This document shows, in pieces, positions 1-7,306 of a stretch of DNA of 34,968 nt. The position numbers and the translations under genes were made by a program. The notes under the pieces are model-generated. The model was not told where the DNA came from. It saw nothing but the letters and a program-made list of their open reading frames with translations, and searched no databases. Numbering within the stretch: the stretch's first letter is position 1; each line of letters opens with the position of its first letter. The stretch comes from a virus. The stretch covers positions 1 through 34,968 of the IMG/VR virus record IMGVR_UViG_3300030677_000013; one strand, written 5' to 3'.

Positions 1-298
1 CGCCGGTTTCATCGGGGCCCAGCCAGTTGCCTTGATCCCAGCCGAGGCCGACGGTGTCGAACGAGAAGAAGACGCCCGTCAGAGGTATCGCCAACTCGCG
101 GGAAATCCCAATCCAGAGCCCCACCGCATCGAGCTGCGAGCCGACCGCCAGGTCGAGGTCGTACTTGAGGAACATCTCGGCGTAGAGGTTCTGCAGGTCC
201 ACATACGGCTGGCAAGCCTCCGCTACCATCTGCCGGAATAGCGGCTGGTTTGCATGCTCAGAGGTGATGCGCGCGAGGTATTGGTCGACCGTCACCAT
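1..298 (-). CDS. DUF2612 family baseplate protein, partial
   Basis: The gene starts at an ATG at 298-296 that shares one base with the TAA of the upstream baseplate J gene, and it runs off the left edge of the window after 99 codons. The visible part begins MVTVDQYLARITSEHANQ and later has LDLAVGSQLDAVGLWIGISR and a W-D-Q-G-N-W segment. The pattern 'G.qLD.vG..vGi.R' followed by a GWD.G.W segment is what I know from DUF2612, a family of phage proteins coded next to baseplate J and usually placed in the baseplate or at the fibre junction. Position next to gp25 and J supports this. The C-terminus and any fibre attachment region are outside the window. Confidence 0.75.
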   Translation of the reverse strand, partial: MVTVDQYLARITSEHANQPLFRQMVAEACQPYVDLQNLYAEMFLKYDLDLAVGSQLDAVGLWIGISRELAIPLTGVFFSFDTVGLGWDQGNWLGPDETG

Positions 299-1485
299 TA
301 GGTCACGACCGAAACGTTCGCGAGAAGCCCGACGGCGGCCGCGTTGAATGCGATCGAGATGTCCGCCGAGGAACCGGGCGACGGGGCAGTCCCGATATAC
401 AGGGAGGTGATGACGAAGGTCTGCTGCTGAGGCGTGCCGGGGAGACCGGCCTCCGCGACGAGCCAGGCGTCATAGACGTCCTCGCCGATCGCAAGCTCGT
501 TGATGAAGTTGACGATGGCAGCCTGAATAAGCGGCTCCGTCGAACCCACCCAGCCGGGCAGGACAGTAACGTTGACGATGGCATAAATCTCGACCTGCGC
601 CAGCTCGAAGAAGTTGATGGTGATGGGCAGCCCAGACGGGTCAGCAATCGTCTCTGAAGTCGTGCCGTAGGTTCCACACCCTTGGTCCTTCTCGAGAAGA
701 ATAGCGGTGGCGATGGCCGTGGCGTCGCCACCCTGCACGACGGCGCAGATCGAATGGCTGGGGATGCCGTTGCTGTCCGTGGTGGCGCTGTCGTTCTCGT
801 ACACCAAGGAGCGAACCACGCCGGGGATGTCAGCCACCGCGCCCATGATCGCGCCGATGGAGGTCTGCGATGGGATGGCCGTCGAGATAGTCTGGCGCTG
901 GCGGACGGCCCCATCGGTTTCGGTGGAGGATCCGATATCGGAAGCAGCCGGATTCGTGATCGTGTCCCACCCGAGCTGCGGGGTGTAGATGGTAGTGATC
1001 GTGTTCGGCGGGGCGACAATGGCTCCGACGGCGGCGCATGTCACGGTCACGGGTATGGTTCCGGACGACGGAATCAGCACGGACGCGGGCAGGTTCCAAA
1101 GATTCGGCGGGGTCGCAGTGTCCTGCGCTTGGCCGTTGACGATGGTGAAGCCAGGCGCGCCCACAACATTGCAGATGGCGGTGCTGTTGGTTCCAGCTTC
1201 GCGGGCCATGCCGTTTATCTTGATGGCGGTGTCGAGCTGGACGCCCACGGCCGTCTGAGGGCTGTAGGCATTGAAGGCGGCGACGGCGGCGACGTTCGAA
1301 TCGTAGATCGCTTGAGCTTCGATCGCCAGGAGCTGATAGTCCTGCGTGCCGGTGGCGAGATACACGTCATCACCCCAAATGCTCTGATAGGTCGCGATCT
1401 TCGAGTTGATGATGTCCTGAAGAGCGGGGATCGTGATGCCGGTGGGTGTGATGGTGGGACCGAGGGTCGCCAGTGGGTAGGTCAT
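298..1485 (-). CDS. Baseplate J / gp47-like protein
   Basis: A 395-residue protein of the baseplate J family (Mu gp47, P2 J, T4 gp6 class), which forms the wedge ring around the tail hub. The N-terminus (TITIPALQDIINSKIATYQ, then DYQLLAIEAQAIYDSN, then GVQLDTAIKINGMAR) is the usual start of this family: an outer-membrane-like helix pair followed by 'G..LD......G..R'. The middle has SSTETDGAVRQRQ and GVVRSLVYEND, the core domain seen in most J proteins ('E.D..lR.R....' then '..gV..v.v..N'). The start overlaps the stop of the gp25-like gene by ATGA at 1482-1485. Assignment rests on recalled family motifs and neighbourhood. Confidence 0.88.
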   Translation of the reverse strand: MTYPLATLGPTITPTGITIPALQDIINSKIATYQSIWGDDVYLATGTQDYQLLAIEAQAIYDSNVAAVAAFNAYSPQTAVGVQLDTAIKINGMAREAGTNSTAICNVVGAPGFTIVNGQAQDTATPPNLWNLPASVLIPSSGTIPVTVTCAAVGAIVAPPNTITTIYTPQLGWDTITNPAASDIGSSTETDGAVRQRQTISTAIPSQTSIGAIMGAVADIPGVVRSLVYENDSATTDSNGIPSHSICAVVQGGDATAIATAILLEKDQGCGTYGTTSETIADPSGLPITINFFELAQVEIYAIVNVTVLPGWVGSTEPLIQAAIVNFINELAIGEDVYDAWLVAEAGLPGTPQQQTFVITSLYIGTAPSPGSSADISIAFNAAAVGLLANVSVVT

Positions 1486-1859
1486 TGGGCCCCCGTTGGA
1501 AGTGAGGTGACGATGCTGGTGACGCCGTAGATCGTGTTGACCTCTGCGGCGATGACGAGGGTGCGGGTGGTCTTATTCAGGCTGCTCGTGTAGGCGACGA
1601 TCCCATTGACGGGAGTCACGCCTTCCACGCTGAGGATGACGCCCTGAATAAGCTGATCGTATAGGCCTTGGGTTCCATAGCCCAGTACCTCGGAGAACCA
1701 TGGGACGCCCTGCGTGGTGTCGAGGAACCACTCCCCCAAAAGCAGCTTTAGCGTGGTCATGATCGCCTGCCCGACCGCCGCCGGGCTGTCGACCAGATAA
1801 TTCTGACCATTGACCCCGAAGGTAAAATCTCCGGTCGCTGATTGGGCACGGTAGCGCAT
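1482..1859 (-). CDS. gp25-like baseplate wedge protein
   Basis: A 125-residue protein of the GPW/gp25 type, a small wedge component that in contractile tails contacts the sheath at the baseplate and initiates sheath polymerisation. The segment FLLGEWFLDTTQGVPWFSEVLG (positions about 42-62 of the longer reading) is the conserved 'l..e.g.....G.p......' element of gp25-like proteins. I choose ATG 1859 because AGGA lies 7 bases upstream. The in-frame GTG at 1865 would sit almost on the AGGA. It lies directly before baseplate J, the usual order. Confidence 0.8.
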   Translation of the reverse strand: MRYRAQSATGDFTFGVNGQNYLVDSPAAVGQAIMTTLKLLLGEWFLDTTQGVPWFSEVLGYGTQGLYDQLIQGVILSVEGVTPVNGIVAYTSSLNKTTRTLVIAAEVNTIYGVTSIVTSLPTGAQ

Positions 1860-1888
1860 AGTCACATCCTAGCTTGCCCTGCAAGCCG

Positions 1889-2467
1889 CTATGGGGTATG
1901 GCCGTTGAGGGTGCCGGTGATGAGCACGTTTCCGGTGATGGTGAGTAGGCCCGAGCTGGGGAGAACGATGTCAACCACCCCGACAGGTCCGATCCCGATA
2001 TACGTTGTGCCATCGTCGCTCCTCATCTGGACTTGGGTGGTGCTGACCGCCGTGAGCAGGTTTACTTGGCTGCGCGGTCCGACGAAGAGGAAGCCGTCAT
2101 CCCAGGAGAAAATCCGGAACTCGATCGGGTCTTGGAGACCGCCGGCGCGCCACCAAAGATCGATCGCGCGCGAGGAGAAGACGCAAATGCCCTCATCGCC
2201 GGGCGCGATGGGGTAGGTCGTAGTGAAGCCACCGCCAGACTGGAAGAGGACCGGCACGTTCACCAGGAGCCGAGGCTGCACCATCATGTACGTCCCGTCC
2301 GGCAGGGGGACGCGAACGCGGATGTTGGGCTGGCAGGTAGCCGTCATCTTGATGGGGTCGAACGTCACCACGTCCACCGGGCAGCAGGTTTGGAGGGCGA
2401 GCAGTTCCGCCCGGATCATGGCTTTGATGCTGGCTTCGAGGTCGTTTGCGCGTTCTAGCTGGCTCAT
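1889..2467 (-). CDS. Baseplate spike protein, Gp138 N-terminal type
   Basis: A 192-residue protein. The first 100 residues (ASIKAMIRAELLALQTCCPV, then V-V-T-F-D..MTATCQPNI and a G-D-E-G-I-C-V-F-S segment) resemble the OB-fold N-terminal domain of phage Gp138/gpV-like spikes. The C-terminal 40 residues (DDGTTYIGIGPVGVVDIVLP, then LLTITGNVLITGTLNG) look like the repetitive beta-helix of a membrane-puncturing spike tip. The start overlaps the stop of the hub gene by ATGA at 2464-2467. It follows the hub gene directly, as expected for a spike that plugs onto the hub. A metal-binding HxH tip is not obvious, so the tip may be a separate PAAR protein or absent. Confidence 0.75.
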   Translation of the reverse strand: MSQLERANDLEASIKAMIRAELLALQTCCPVDVVTFDPIKMTATCQPNIRVRVPLPDGTYMMVQPRLLVNVPVLFQSGGGFTTTYPIAPGDEGICVFSSRAIDLWWRAGGLQDPIEFRIFSWDDGFLFVGPRSQVNLLTAVSTTQVQMRSDDGTTYIGIGPVGVVDIVLPSSGLLTITGNVLITGTLNGHTP

Positions 2468-3438
2468 TGCGGACTCACCTGCTGTCCCGCCGGGGCGGAA
2501 GGGTTGATCGAGAGGGCGGTGATGTCGGTGTACCACTCCTGCCCGCGGCTATCGCCCGAATGCTCTGCGACGGCCACGCGGTAGAGATTGGATCCGGATT
2601 GGACCTGCGCGACATTCGTGAAGGAGTTTTGGGTGTTGGGGAGCAGAATGATCCCGGAGCCGGCCGGACTCGTCCCCTTCGCCGCGAGAGTCTGGGTGAT
2701 GAGGTCGGGAGCGAGCTGGATGGCCGTTCCGATCTTGACAGCGCCGTTCATCAGGCAGCGGCACTCCACTCCGTCGATCGTGAACTCGGGGATTCCGATG
2801 AGGCCAGTCGAAGGGCTGAGGACGACTGCGGTGCCAGGCAGATACCCGGTGGTGCTGACGAACTTCAGAACGCCGTTCTCGACGTACCAGTGGCTGCCAG
2901 CGGCGTTCGCTGTAGCCGCCACCTGATCGAGATACACCCGCGCCAGGCCGAACAGCACCTTGCCCCTCGGAAACGCGCCGCCGAAGCTCTGCAGATCGAG
3001 AGCGGACTTGTCTACGGTCACGCCCATCGCATCCGCGCATGCCGAGACGACCTGCTGCGGCGTGGCGCCGGCCTCGAGCGTCTGGTTGACGTTGCCGTAG
3101 TTGAAGCCGAAGTCGTTGTCCCCGGCAGTGATCTCCAAAAAGCGGTCGGTGCCGCTCTCCTTCCCCTTCTTGAAGTACTTGATGTCTCCGCTGAAAATCT
3201 GATTGAGGCCCGTTCCGACGTAGCCCACCTGCAGCTTGATCGAGGTGTACTGCTGAACCACCTTGTTCACGGTCTGGGGGCTGAGGTTGTAGATGCGGAC
3301 GATGAGGGTGTTCGGCGTCGAAACCTCCGACTGCTTCACCTCGAAGCGGAAGCGCAGGGCGCTAAGGTCCGTCGTCTCCACTTGATTACCCACAAGCAGC
3401 GAGGCGATGCGGCCGAATTGGACTCCGGTCTGGCTCAT
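2464..3438 (-). CDS. Baseplate hub protein (gpD/gp44-like)
   Basis: A 324-residue protein beginning MSQTGVQFGRIASLLVGN. The N-terminal segment (LSALRFRFEVKQSEVSTPNT and I-V-R-I-Y-N-L-S) is the usual start of phage hub proteins that build the central tail hub holding the spike. The middle part (TPQQVVSACADAMGVTVDK, then FGGAFPRGKVLFGLARVYLD, then WYVENGVLKF) matches the second hub domain, with its 'v......G......G......l..la...g..wy...g.l.f' pattern. The start lies in the ATGA overlap with the plug gene. A longer reading upstream to 3648 only shadows the plug gene. Family assignment is from motif memory and position. Confidence 0.78.
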   Translation of the reverse strand: MSQTGVQFGRIASLLVGNQVETTDLSALRFRFEVKQSEVSTPNTLIVRIYNLSPQTVNKVVQQYTSIKLQVGYVGTGLNQIFSGDIKYFKKGKESGTDRFLEITAGDNDFGFNYGNVNQTLEAGATPQQVVSACADAMGVTVDKSALDLQSFGGAFPRGKVLFGLARVYLDQVAATANAAGSHWYVENGVLKFVSTTGYLPGTAVVLSPSTGLIGIPEFTIDGVECRCLMNGAVKIGTAIQLAPDLITQTLAAKGTSPAGSGIILLPNTQNSFTNVAQVQSGSNLYRVAVAEHSGDSRGQEWYTDITALSINPSAPAGQQVSPQ

Positions 3439-3752
3439 TGGGCGAAGGGGATGAAGTAGAGGTTCACGGACTGGCCGAGATTCTCGAAGGTGGGAGCCAC
3501 CAGGGGATCGGCGCCGCCCGATTGGAGGAAGAGCGATCCGCCAATGCCGAGGTAGCCGAGCTGGCCGAGAAGGTCGACGCCTGTGACCATATTGAGCCCG
3601 CCGACAATGGTGTTCGCGCTCGTGTCGAGAATGTCCAGCACCCAGCACTGGGCAGCCTTGCTCCAGTAGATGTTGAGCTGGTAGGTGGTTGCGCCCAACT
3701 GCACAGAGAGCAGTTGCGGCAGGGCCAGGAGCGGGATCTCGTAGAAGTTCAT
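3435..3752 (-). CDS. Baseplate plug protein (Pam3 gp18-like)
   Basis: A 105-residue protein starting MNFYEIPLLALPQLLSVQLG, with YQLNIYWSKAAQCWVLDI shortly after. This reads as the small baseplate plug family known from cyanophage Pam3 and other simple myophages ('..ipl.a.pq.f...l.g..y.l...wn.....W.lDi.d'). The plug closes the tail tube lumen near the hub before ejection. It sits between the Dit-like and hub genes with ATGA overlaps at both ends, so these genes are probably translationally coupled. Confidence 0.78.
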   Translation of the reverse strand: MNFYEIPLLALPQLLSVQLGATTYQLNIYWSKAAQCWVLDILDTSANTIVGGLNMVTGVDLLGQLGYLGIGGSLFLQSGGADPLVAPTFENLGQSVNLYFIPFAQ

Positions 3753-4501
3753 GGGGTCACCTCGGACTCTGGGAAGGGGAACCGTTCGGCGGCTGACTTC
3801 GTGAGGTCGTTCTGGAATGACGGGACGCTGGGCGGGGACGCCGGGGACGCCTGCACGGTGCCCACCTGCGTCGTGCCGAGGCCGGATTGCGGGTCCGCCA
3901 CGTTCGCGGGATTGACCGAGGTGAGCTGGATCGTGGTCGTCGACACCAGATTGACATTCAGGCAGACGATCCGGACGATGAGCGAGTTCTCGGTGTTCGC
4001 GTCGGTCGTGGTGGCAATCGACTCGATGAGCATGTTCTGGTAGACCCGCTTGCCGGTGTAGATGGCGAAGGGGACGTGCGACGCTTTGAGGTCGAGGAGC
4101 TGCTGGTAGACCGCTTGGATGAAGTGCGGGTTCGCGAAGCTGCTTGGCGTCGTGTCGGTGACCTGCGCGCCCCCGCCGCTCGTGGTCGCATCCGCGTCCG
4201 GCTGGGAGAGATTTGCTGCCAAGAGGCTAATCGTCGCGGTGTTGAATTTCCCTACGTTCTGCGGGCTGCCAGAACTCCACCCATAGGTGAGGGTGACCTC
4301 GTTCGGCTCGTCGATGATGTTATCCGAGATTGTGGATCCGGACTCCACTGGCATACGGGTAATGGAAGACCGGTCTACGTGCGCCTCCTCGATGACACAA
4401 TCGGCCGTCAGCGAGCCAAGAGCGCGCCGGGGGTCGAGAGACACCTTCTGGGCCGGAGGCGGGGTGCTGAAGATGCTTTGCGGTGTGGTCGTTAGGCTCA
4501 T
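3749..4501 (-). CDS. Dit-like phage tail/baseplate protein
   Basis: A 250-residue protein. Residues about 10-60 (GSLTADCVIEEAHVDRSSIT and ITRMPVESGSTISDNIIDEP) are characteristic of the Dit-like N-terminal domain of myophage baseplate proteins. These form the collar that joins tube and baseplate ('d...e..h.....it.hPVe.Gs.I.Dh....p'). The C-terminal region is rich in T, S and P and looks flexible. The ATG overlaps the TAA of the tape measure gene (TAATG at 4499-4503). Its place between the tape measure and the plug is typical for this phage type. Confidence 0.82.
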   Translation of the reverse strand: MSLTTTPQSIFSTPPPAQKVSLDPRRALGSLTADCVIEEAHVDRSSITRMPVESGSTISDNIIDEPNEVTLTYGWSSGSPQNVGKFNTATISLLAANLSQPDADATTSGGGAQVTDTTPSSFANPHFIQAVYQQLLDLKASHVPFAIYTGKRVYQNMLIESIATTTDANTENSLIVRIVCLNVNLVSTTTIQLTSVNPANVADPQSGLGTTQVGTVQASPASPPSVPSFQNDLTKSAAERFPFPESEVTP

Positions 4502-6156
4502 TATCCGGGTGCCCCTGCCGCGTTCCGCGCGAGGTCAGCGTTGACGTGCTTCTGAGTACGCATGACGGAGCGCCCAGTTGCTTCGGGGTCCGAGCCGCCG
4601 GTGACGTGGATGTCGGTCTTCTGGTTGATCGAGACGCCGCGCGCCATCTTTTCATCGCCCAGGCGACGGTTCAGGAGCGTGGTGCTGATGGCGTCCGAGC
4701 CGCCGGGGTGGAATCCCCCCTTGCCATCGTGGTATCCACCGTATAGCTCGAACGCTCGGGCAGCTCCGTCCAAGTCCCCAGCACGAAGCTTCCGTAGCAA
4801 TATGTGGGCACCGGCCAGGTTGCCCGAGTTGAACTGGTAATCCGTGAGGGCATCGCGCCATCCCTGAGAGAGATTCAGACCCTTCGTGAGCTTGGAAACT
4901 ACACCACCCGCCGCAGCCAGGTCGCTCTGGAACAATGCGTTTGCCTGCTCCGTCGTCAGGCTGCCGAAATGCTCCCCCGGCTTGAGCTTGTGGCCGTAGC
5001 CAATCGAAGCAGCGCCGCCCTCTAGAGAGCCGTACAACCGATGACGAAGCCCTTCCTTACTCTTCAGCCAGGAGACGAAACCCATGGCGGCCGTTCCTTC
5101 AGCTTGCCAGCCAGCCTTGCTCGTAGCCGCATGGAACACGCTCGCGACGCTGTGGGCCTCCCCGAACTTCTGCATCTTGTCCAGCGCGCCCGACTTCTTC
5201 AGCACCCAGGCGATGCCAAGGGCCGCCAGTACGCCCACGACGATGGGGACGACGAAGGGAATGACCGCCGCGCCGCCAGCGCCGCCCTCCGCCAGCTCGC
5301 CAGCGGCCGCTCCGCCGCGCAGTCCGATCGAGGTGCCGATCTTTCGCAGTCCCCAGCCCGTGACCTTCTTCGCCGCCCACCCGCCGCCCAACAGTCCAGC
5401 CAGGCCACCGAAGGCAGTGAGGTTCGGATGAGTCGTCATCACCCCCGCCACCACCGTCATCCCGCGCACCAGCTTGTCGACCAGAGGAAGGAACTTCGAG
5501 CCGATGATCTCCTTCAGAATGTCGACGTCATCTTCGAGGGTGTTGAGGTTGCGCTCGAACTCCACCGCCCGCTTGGCGTCGTCGTCCGGGTTCAGCCCGG
5601 CTTTCCGCATCCGGGCCTCGTGGGCCTTCTGCGCTTTGTCGTACTCGGGGAGGTTGTTGAGGACTTGGTTGGTGGTGTCCGAATCGAGGCCGAACTGCCC
5701 GGCTATCTGGAGGGCCATGTACCGCGGCATCTTGGCGATGCGGTGATAAAGGGCGCTCTGGGTGCGGGACGTATCCTGCCCCGGCTTGATGCCCAGACCG
5801 CCCAAGAGACCGTTCAGCCCGGGATTCGACCGGATTGCCCGCGCCATGTTCTGAAGGCCAGCCGCAGCCGCATCCCCGCTCACGCCGACCGCCCGCGCGG
5901 CGAACTCCACCGTCTGCAGGTTCCGGACGCTGGTGTTCATTTGCTGGCTGGCGTAGGCCATCTTAGAGAAGTTGTCAGCCATGCCGACGACGTACTTATC
6001 GACGGCGATGGAGACCAGCGCCACGCCCTCAGCGAAGCCGGCCAGCACCTTCTCGGTCTTCGCGATCGCCGTTTCCACGCGACGGAGCTGATTGTCGTCG
6101 ACGTTGAAGCCGAGCTTGATCAGGTACTCTCGCAGAACGTTGGAGTTACTTGCCAT
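4501..6156 (-). CDS. Tape measure protein with C-terminal lysozyme-like (GH24) domain
   Basis: A 551-residue protein. Residues 1-290 are helical, with a coiled-coil-like start (FNVDDNQLRRVETAIAKTEK) typical of tape measure proteins that set tail length. Residues 296-319 form a hydrophobic membrane-type helix. Residues about 358-500 look like phage lysozyme (GH24): the general acid E368 in S-K-E-G-L, then S-I-G-Y-G-H at 384-389, then LTDYQFNSGN. Such a domain would cut peptidoglycan during ejection. The T4 lysozyme Asp20 and Thr26 positions appear to be Ser/Leu and Ser here, so catalytic efficiency is uncertain. The protein is short for a tape measure, implying a short tail. It follows the frameshifted chaperone gene, as usual. 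Confidence 0.82.
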   Translation of the reverse strand: MASNSNVLREYLIKLGFNVDDNQLRRVETAIAKTEKVLAGFAEGVALVSIAVDKYVVGMADNFSKMAYASQQMNTSVRNLQTVEFAARAVGVSGDAAAAGLQNMARAIRSNPGLNGLLGGLGIKPGQDTSRTQSALYHRIAKMPRYMALQIAGQFGLDSDTTNQVLNNLPEYDKAQKAHEARMRKAGLNPDDDAKRAVEFERNLNTLEDDVDILKEIIGSKFLPLVDKLVRGMTVVAGVMTTHPNLTAFGGLAGLLGGGWAAKKVTGWGLRKIGTSIGLRGGAAAGELAEGGAGGAAVIPFVVPIVVGVLAALGIAWVLKKSGALDKMQKFGEAHSVASVFHAATSKAGWQAEGTAAMGFVSWLKSKEGLRHRLYGSLEGGAASIGYGHKLKPGEHFGSLTTEQANALFQSDLAAAGGVVSKLTKGLNLSQGWRDALTDYQFNSGNLAGAHILLRKLRAGDLDGAARAFELYGGYHDGKGGFHPGGSDAISTTLLNRRLGDEKMARGVSINQKTDIHVTGGSDPEATGRSVMRTQKHVNADLARNAAGAPG

Positions 6157-6382
6157 TTAGACTCCTCGGCATCAGCCGGTCTTGATTCTCAGAGCGCACG
6201 TCGAGCGCGTCGTTCATGCGAGCAATATCTTCAAGTGTAAGCGTGCCGTCTAGCAGGGACTCGTAGCGACACATCCCCTCCATCACGGGCCTCAGAAGGA
6301 AGTCGGTGCCGTCTCGAAGGTGAGCTAGTTTGACGCTGGAGCCGCCGCCCTTTAGACCTTCGGCAGCTCTGTAGGAAAAAAA
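6146..6382 (-). CDS. Frameshift extension of the tail assembly chaperone (GT-like, -1 frame)
   Basis: After a -1 shift at 6376-6382 the frame reads S-Y-R-A-A-E-G-L-K-G-G-G and then has L-L-R-P-V-M-E-G-M-C-R-Y-E-S, T-L-E-D-I-A-R-M-N-D-A-L-D-V and ends at a TAA at 6148-6146, inside the start of the tape measure gene. The pattern 'F.lRPv..GmC.YesL.DGtl.l.Dia.mNdaLdv..eN' is one I associate with a small protein coded between chaperone and tape measure in this phage type. The fused product (about 216 residues) would be the GT form that contacts the tape measure. Separate initiation at an internal GTG or ATG near 6290 is an alternative. Confidence 0.65.
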   Translation of the reverse strand, partial: FFSYRAAEGLKGGGSSVKLAHLRDGTDFLLRPVMEGMCRYESLLDGTLTLEDIARMNDALDVRSENQDRLMPRSLNGK

Positions 6383-6795
6383 CCGCCAAGGTTCTCCGTG
6401 AGGACGTTGAAAGTGAGCTGCAGCGTCGTCGGGAGATCGAGGTCCTGAATCATGGTGACGCCGTTCGTCCGGATCCTCGCCGGCCCGGTAGGCTGCACCA
6501 CCCAGGCGACCTCAAGGCAGCGGTTGATCACGTACTCCGCGTCCTCGTCCTTCATCTCGTAGAGGGCTTCCGCTAGCTGGGGGAGCGACCGGATGAGCTT
6601 CTTCGCGGTTTCCTCCTCTGCTGTGGCAATCTCCTCAGCGGGTGCGTCCGGCTCTGGCTCTTTGCCACCGGTGAACAGTGGCAGGAGCGAGAGGAGCGAA
6701 GGACCAAGGCGACGGAGGACGTGCAACTGGGTAAACGTGGAAAGGCGGCCAATCTTATAGGCCGCCTTCCCGATGGTGATGTCTGTGAGTTCCAT
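6352..6795 (-). CDS. Tail assembly chaperone, short (G-like) product
   Basis: A 147-residue protein beginning MELTDITIGKAAYKIGRLST, with LRRLGPSLLSLLPLFTGG and later LPQLAEALYEMKDEDAEYVINR. This is the tail assembly chaperone position and pattern of myophages with DUF3277 tubes. It would bind the tape measure and guide tube assembly, and is not expected in the virion. The gene ends at a TAA at 6354-6352 in the normal frame. A run of seven T lies nine codons before the stop and allows a -1 shift into a second frame (see next entries), as in lambda G/GT. Confidence 0.75.
   Translation of the reverse strand: MELTDITIGKAAYKIGRLSTFTQLHVLRRLGPSLLSLLPLFTGGKEPEPDAPAEEIATAEEETAKKLIRSLPQLAEALYEMKDEDAEYVINRCLEVAWVVQPTGPARIRTNGVTMIQDLDLPTTLQLTFNVLTENLGGFFPTELPKV
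6376..6382 (-). other. Slippery heptamer T TTT TTT for -1 ribosomal frameshift
   Basis: On the minus strand the chaperone codons read GGT TTT TTT CCT, giving a perfect in-frame X XXY YYZ heptamer (T TTT TTT). A shift of -1 here bypasses the TAA at 6354-6352 and opens a 76-codon extension with clear protein character. Frameshifting in the tail chaperone gene is well established in lambda-like and many other tailed phages. The site is inferred; frameshift efficiency is unknown. Confidence 0.7.
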
Positions 6796-6826
6796 GCCCC
6801 CAGTATCGAGGGGGTGTCAAGCTGGA

Positions 6827-7294
6827 TTACCCAACCGAAATGATTGCCCCACCCATGGTCAGGGTTGCGCGAATCGCATAGAACTCCCATTCGATGATGT
6901 TGGCGTCCTTCGCCCACAGGTTTGAGGGCTGCTTACCGAACGCCACACCAGAGGCGGTCATTGCGTCGCCGGTGACTGGATTCGACAGGGCCAGGGTGTT
7001 CTGACCCCAGAGAAGCGAAGAGGACGATTGCACCGCGAGTGCCTGCTGGAGCGCGGCATTCGTGGGGCTGGCCTTGAGGAAGCGCGCCATGATGCGAGCC
7101 GCCCGGTTCTGGATGAGGGAGTGCATGCCAGAGCCGTCCGCGCCGATGGTCATGCGCGTCCGCTCGTCGAGAGCTTCGAAGCTGATGCCCTCTTCCGCAG
7201 AGCCGGATCCGGTGCCGAGGACGATCGAGCAGGACGGCCCAAGGAGAAGCCCCTGCACATCTGCGAAAGAATAAGCTGCGAAAATCGGTTCCAC
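6827..7294 (-). CDS. Tail tube protein, DUF3277 family
   Basis: A 155-residue protein starting at GTG 7294 with GGAG about 6 bases upstream. It begins MEPIFAAYSFADVQGLLLGP and contains ALDERTRMTIGADGSGMHSL, S-G-V-A-F-G-K-Q-P-S-N-L-W and EWEFYAIRATLTMGG. These match my knowledge of DUF3277 (KPP10 ORF10-like structural proteins), the inner tube subunit in myophages with DUF3383 sheaths. It lies directly behind the sheath gene, the expected tandem. Confidence 0.85.
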   Translation of the reverse strand: MEPIFAAYSFADVQGLLLGPSCSIVLGTGSGSAEEGISFEALDERTRMTIGADGSGMHSLIQNRAARIMARFLKASPTNAALQQALAVQSSSSLLWGQNTLALSNPVTGDAMTASGVAFGKQPSNLWAKDANIIEWEFYAIRATLTMGGAIISVG

Positions 7295-7306
7295 GGGACT
7301 CTCCTT

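Noticed and set aside
5041-6240. 399-codon open frame on the plus strand
   Set aside because: Shadow of the tape measure gene with His/Arg/Leu-rich composition. It served as a control for how unlike a shadow the 19203-19943 gene is.
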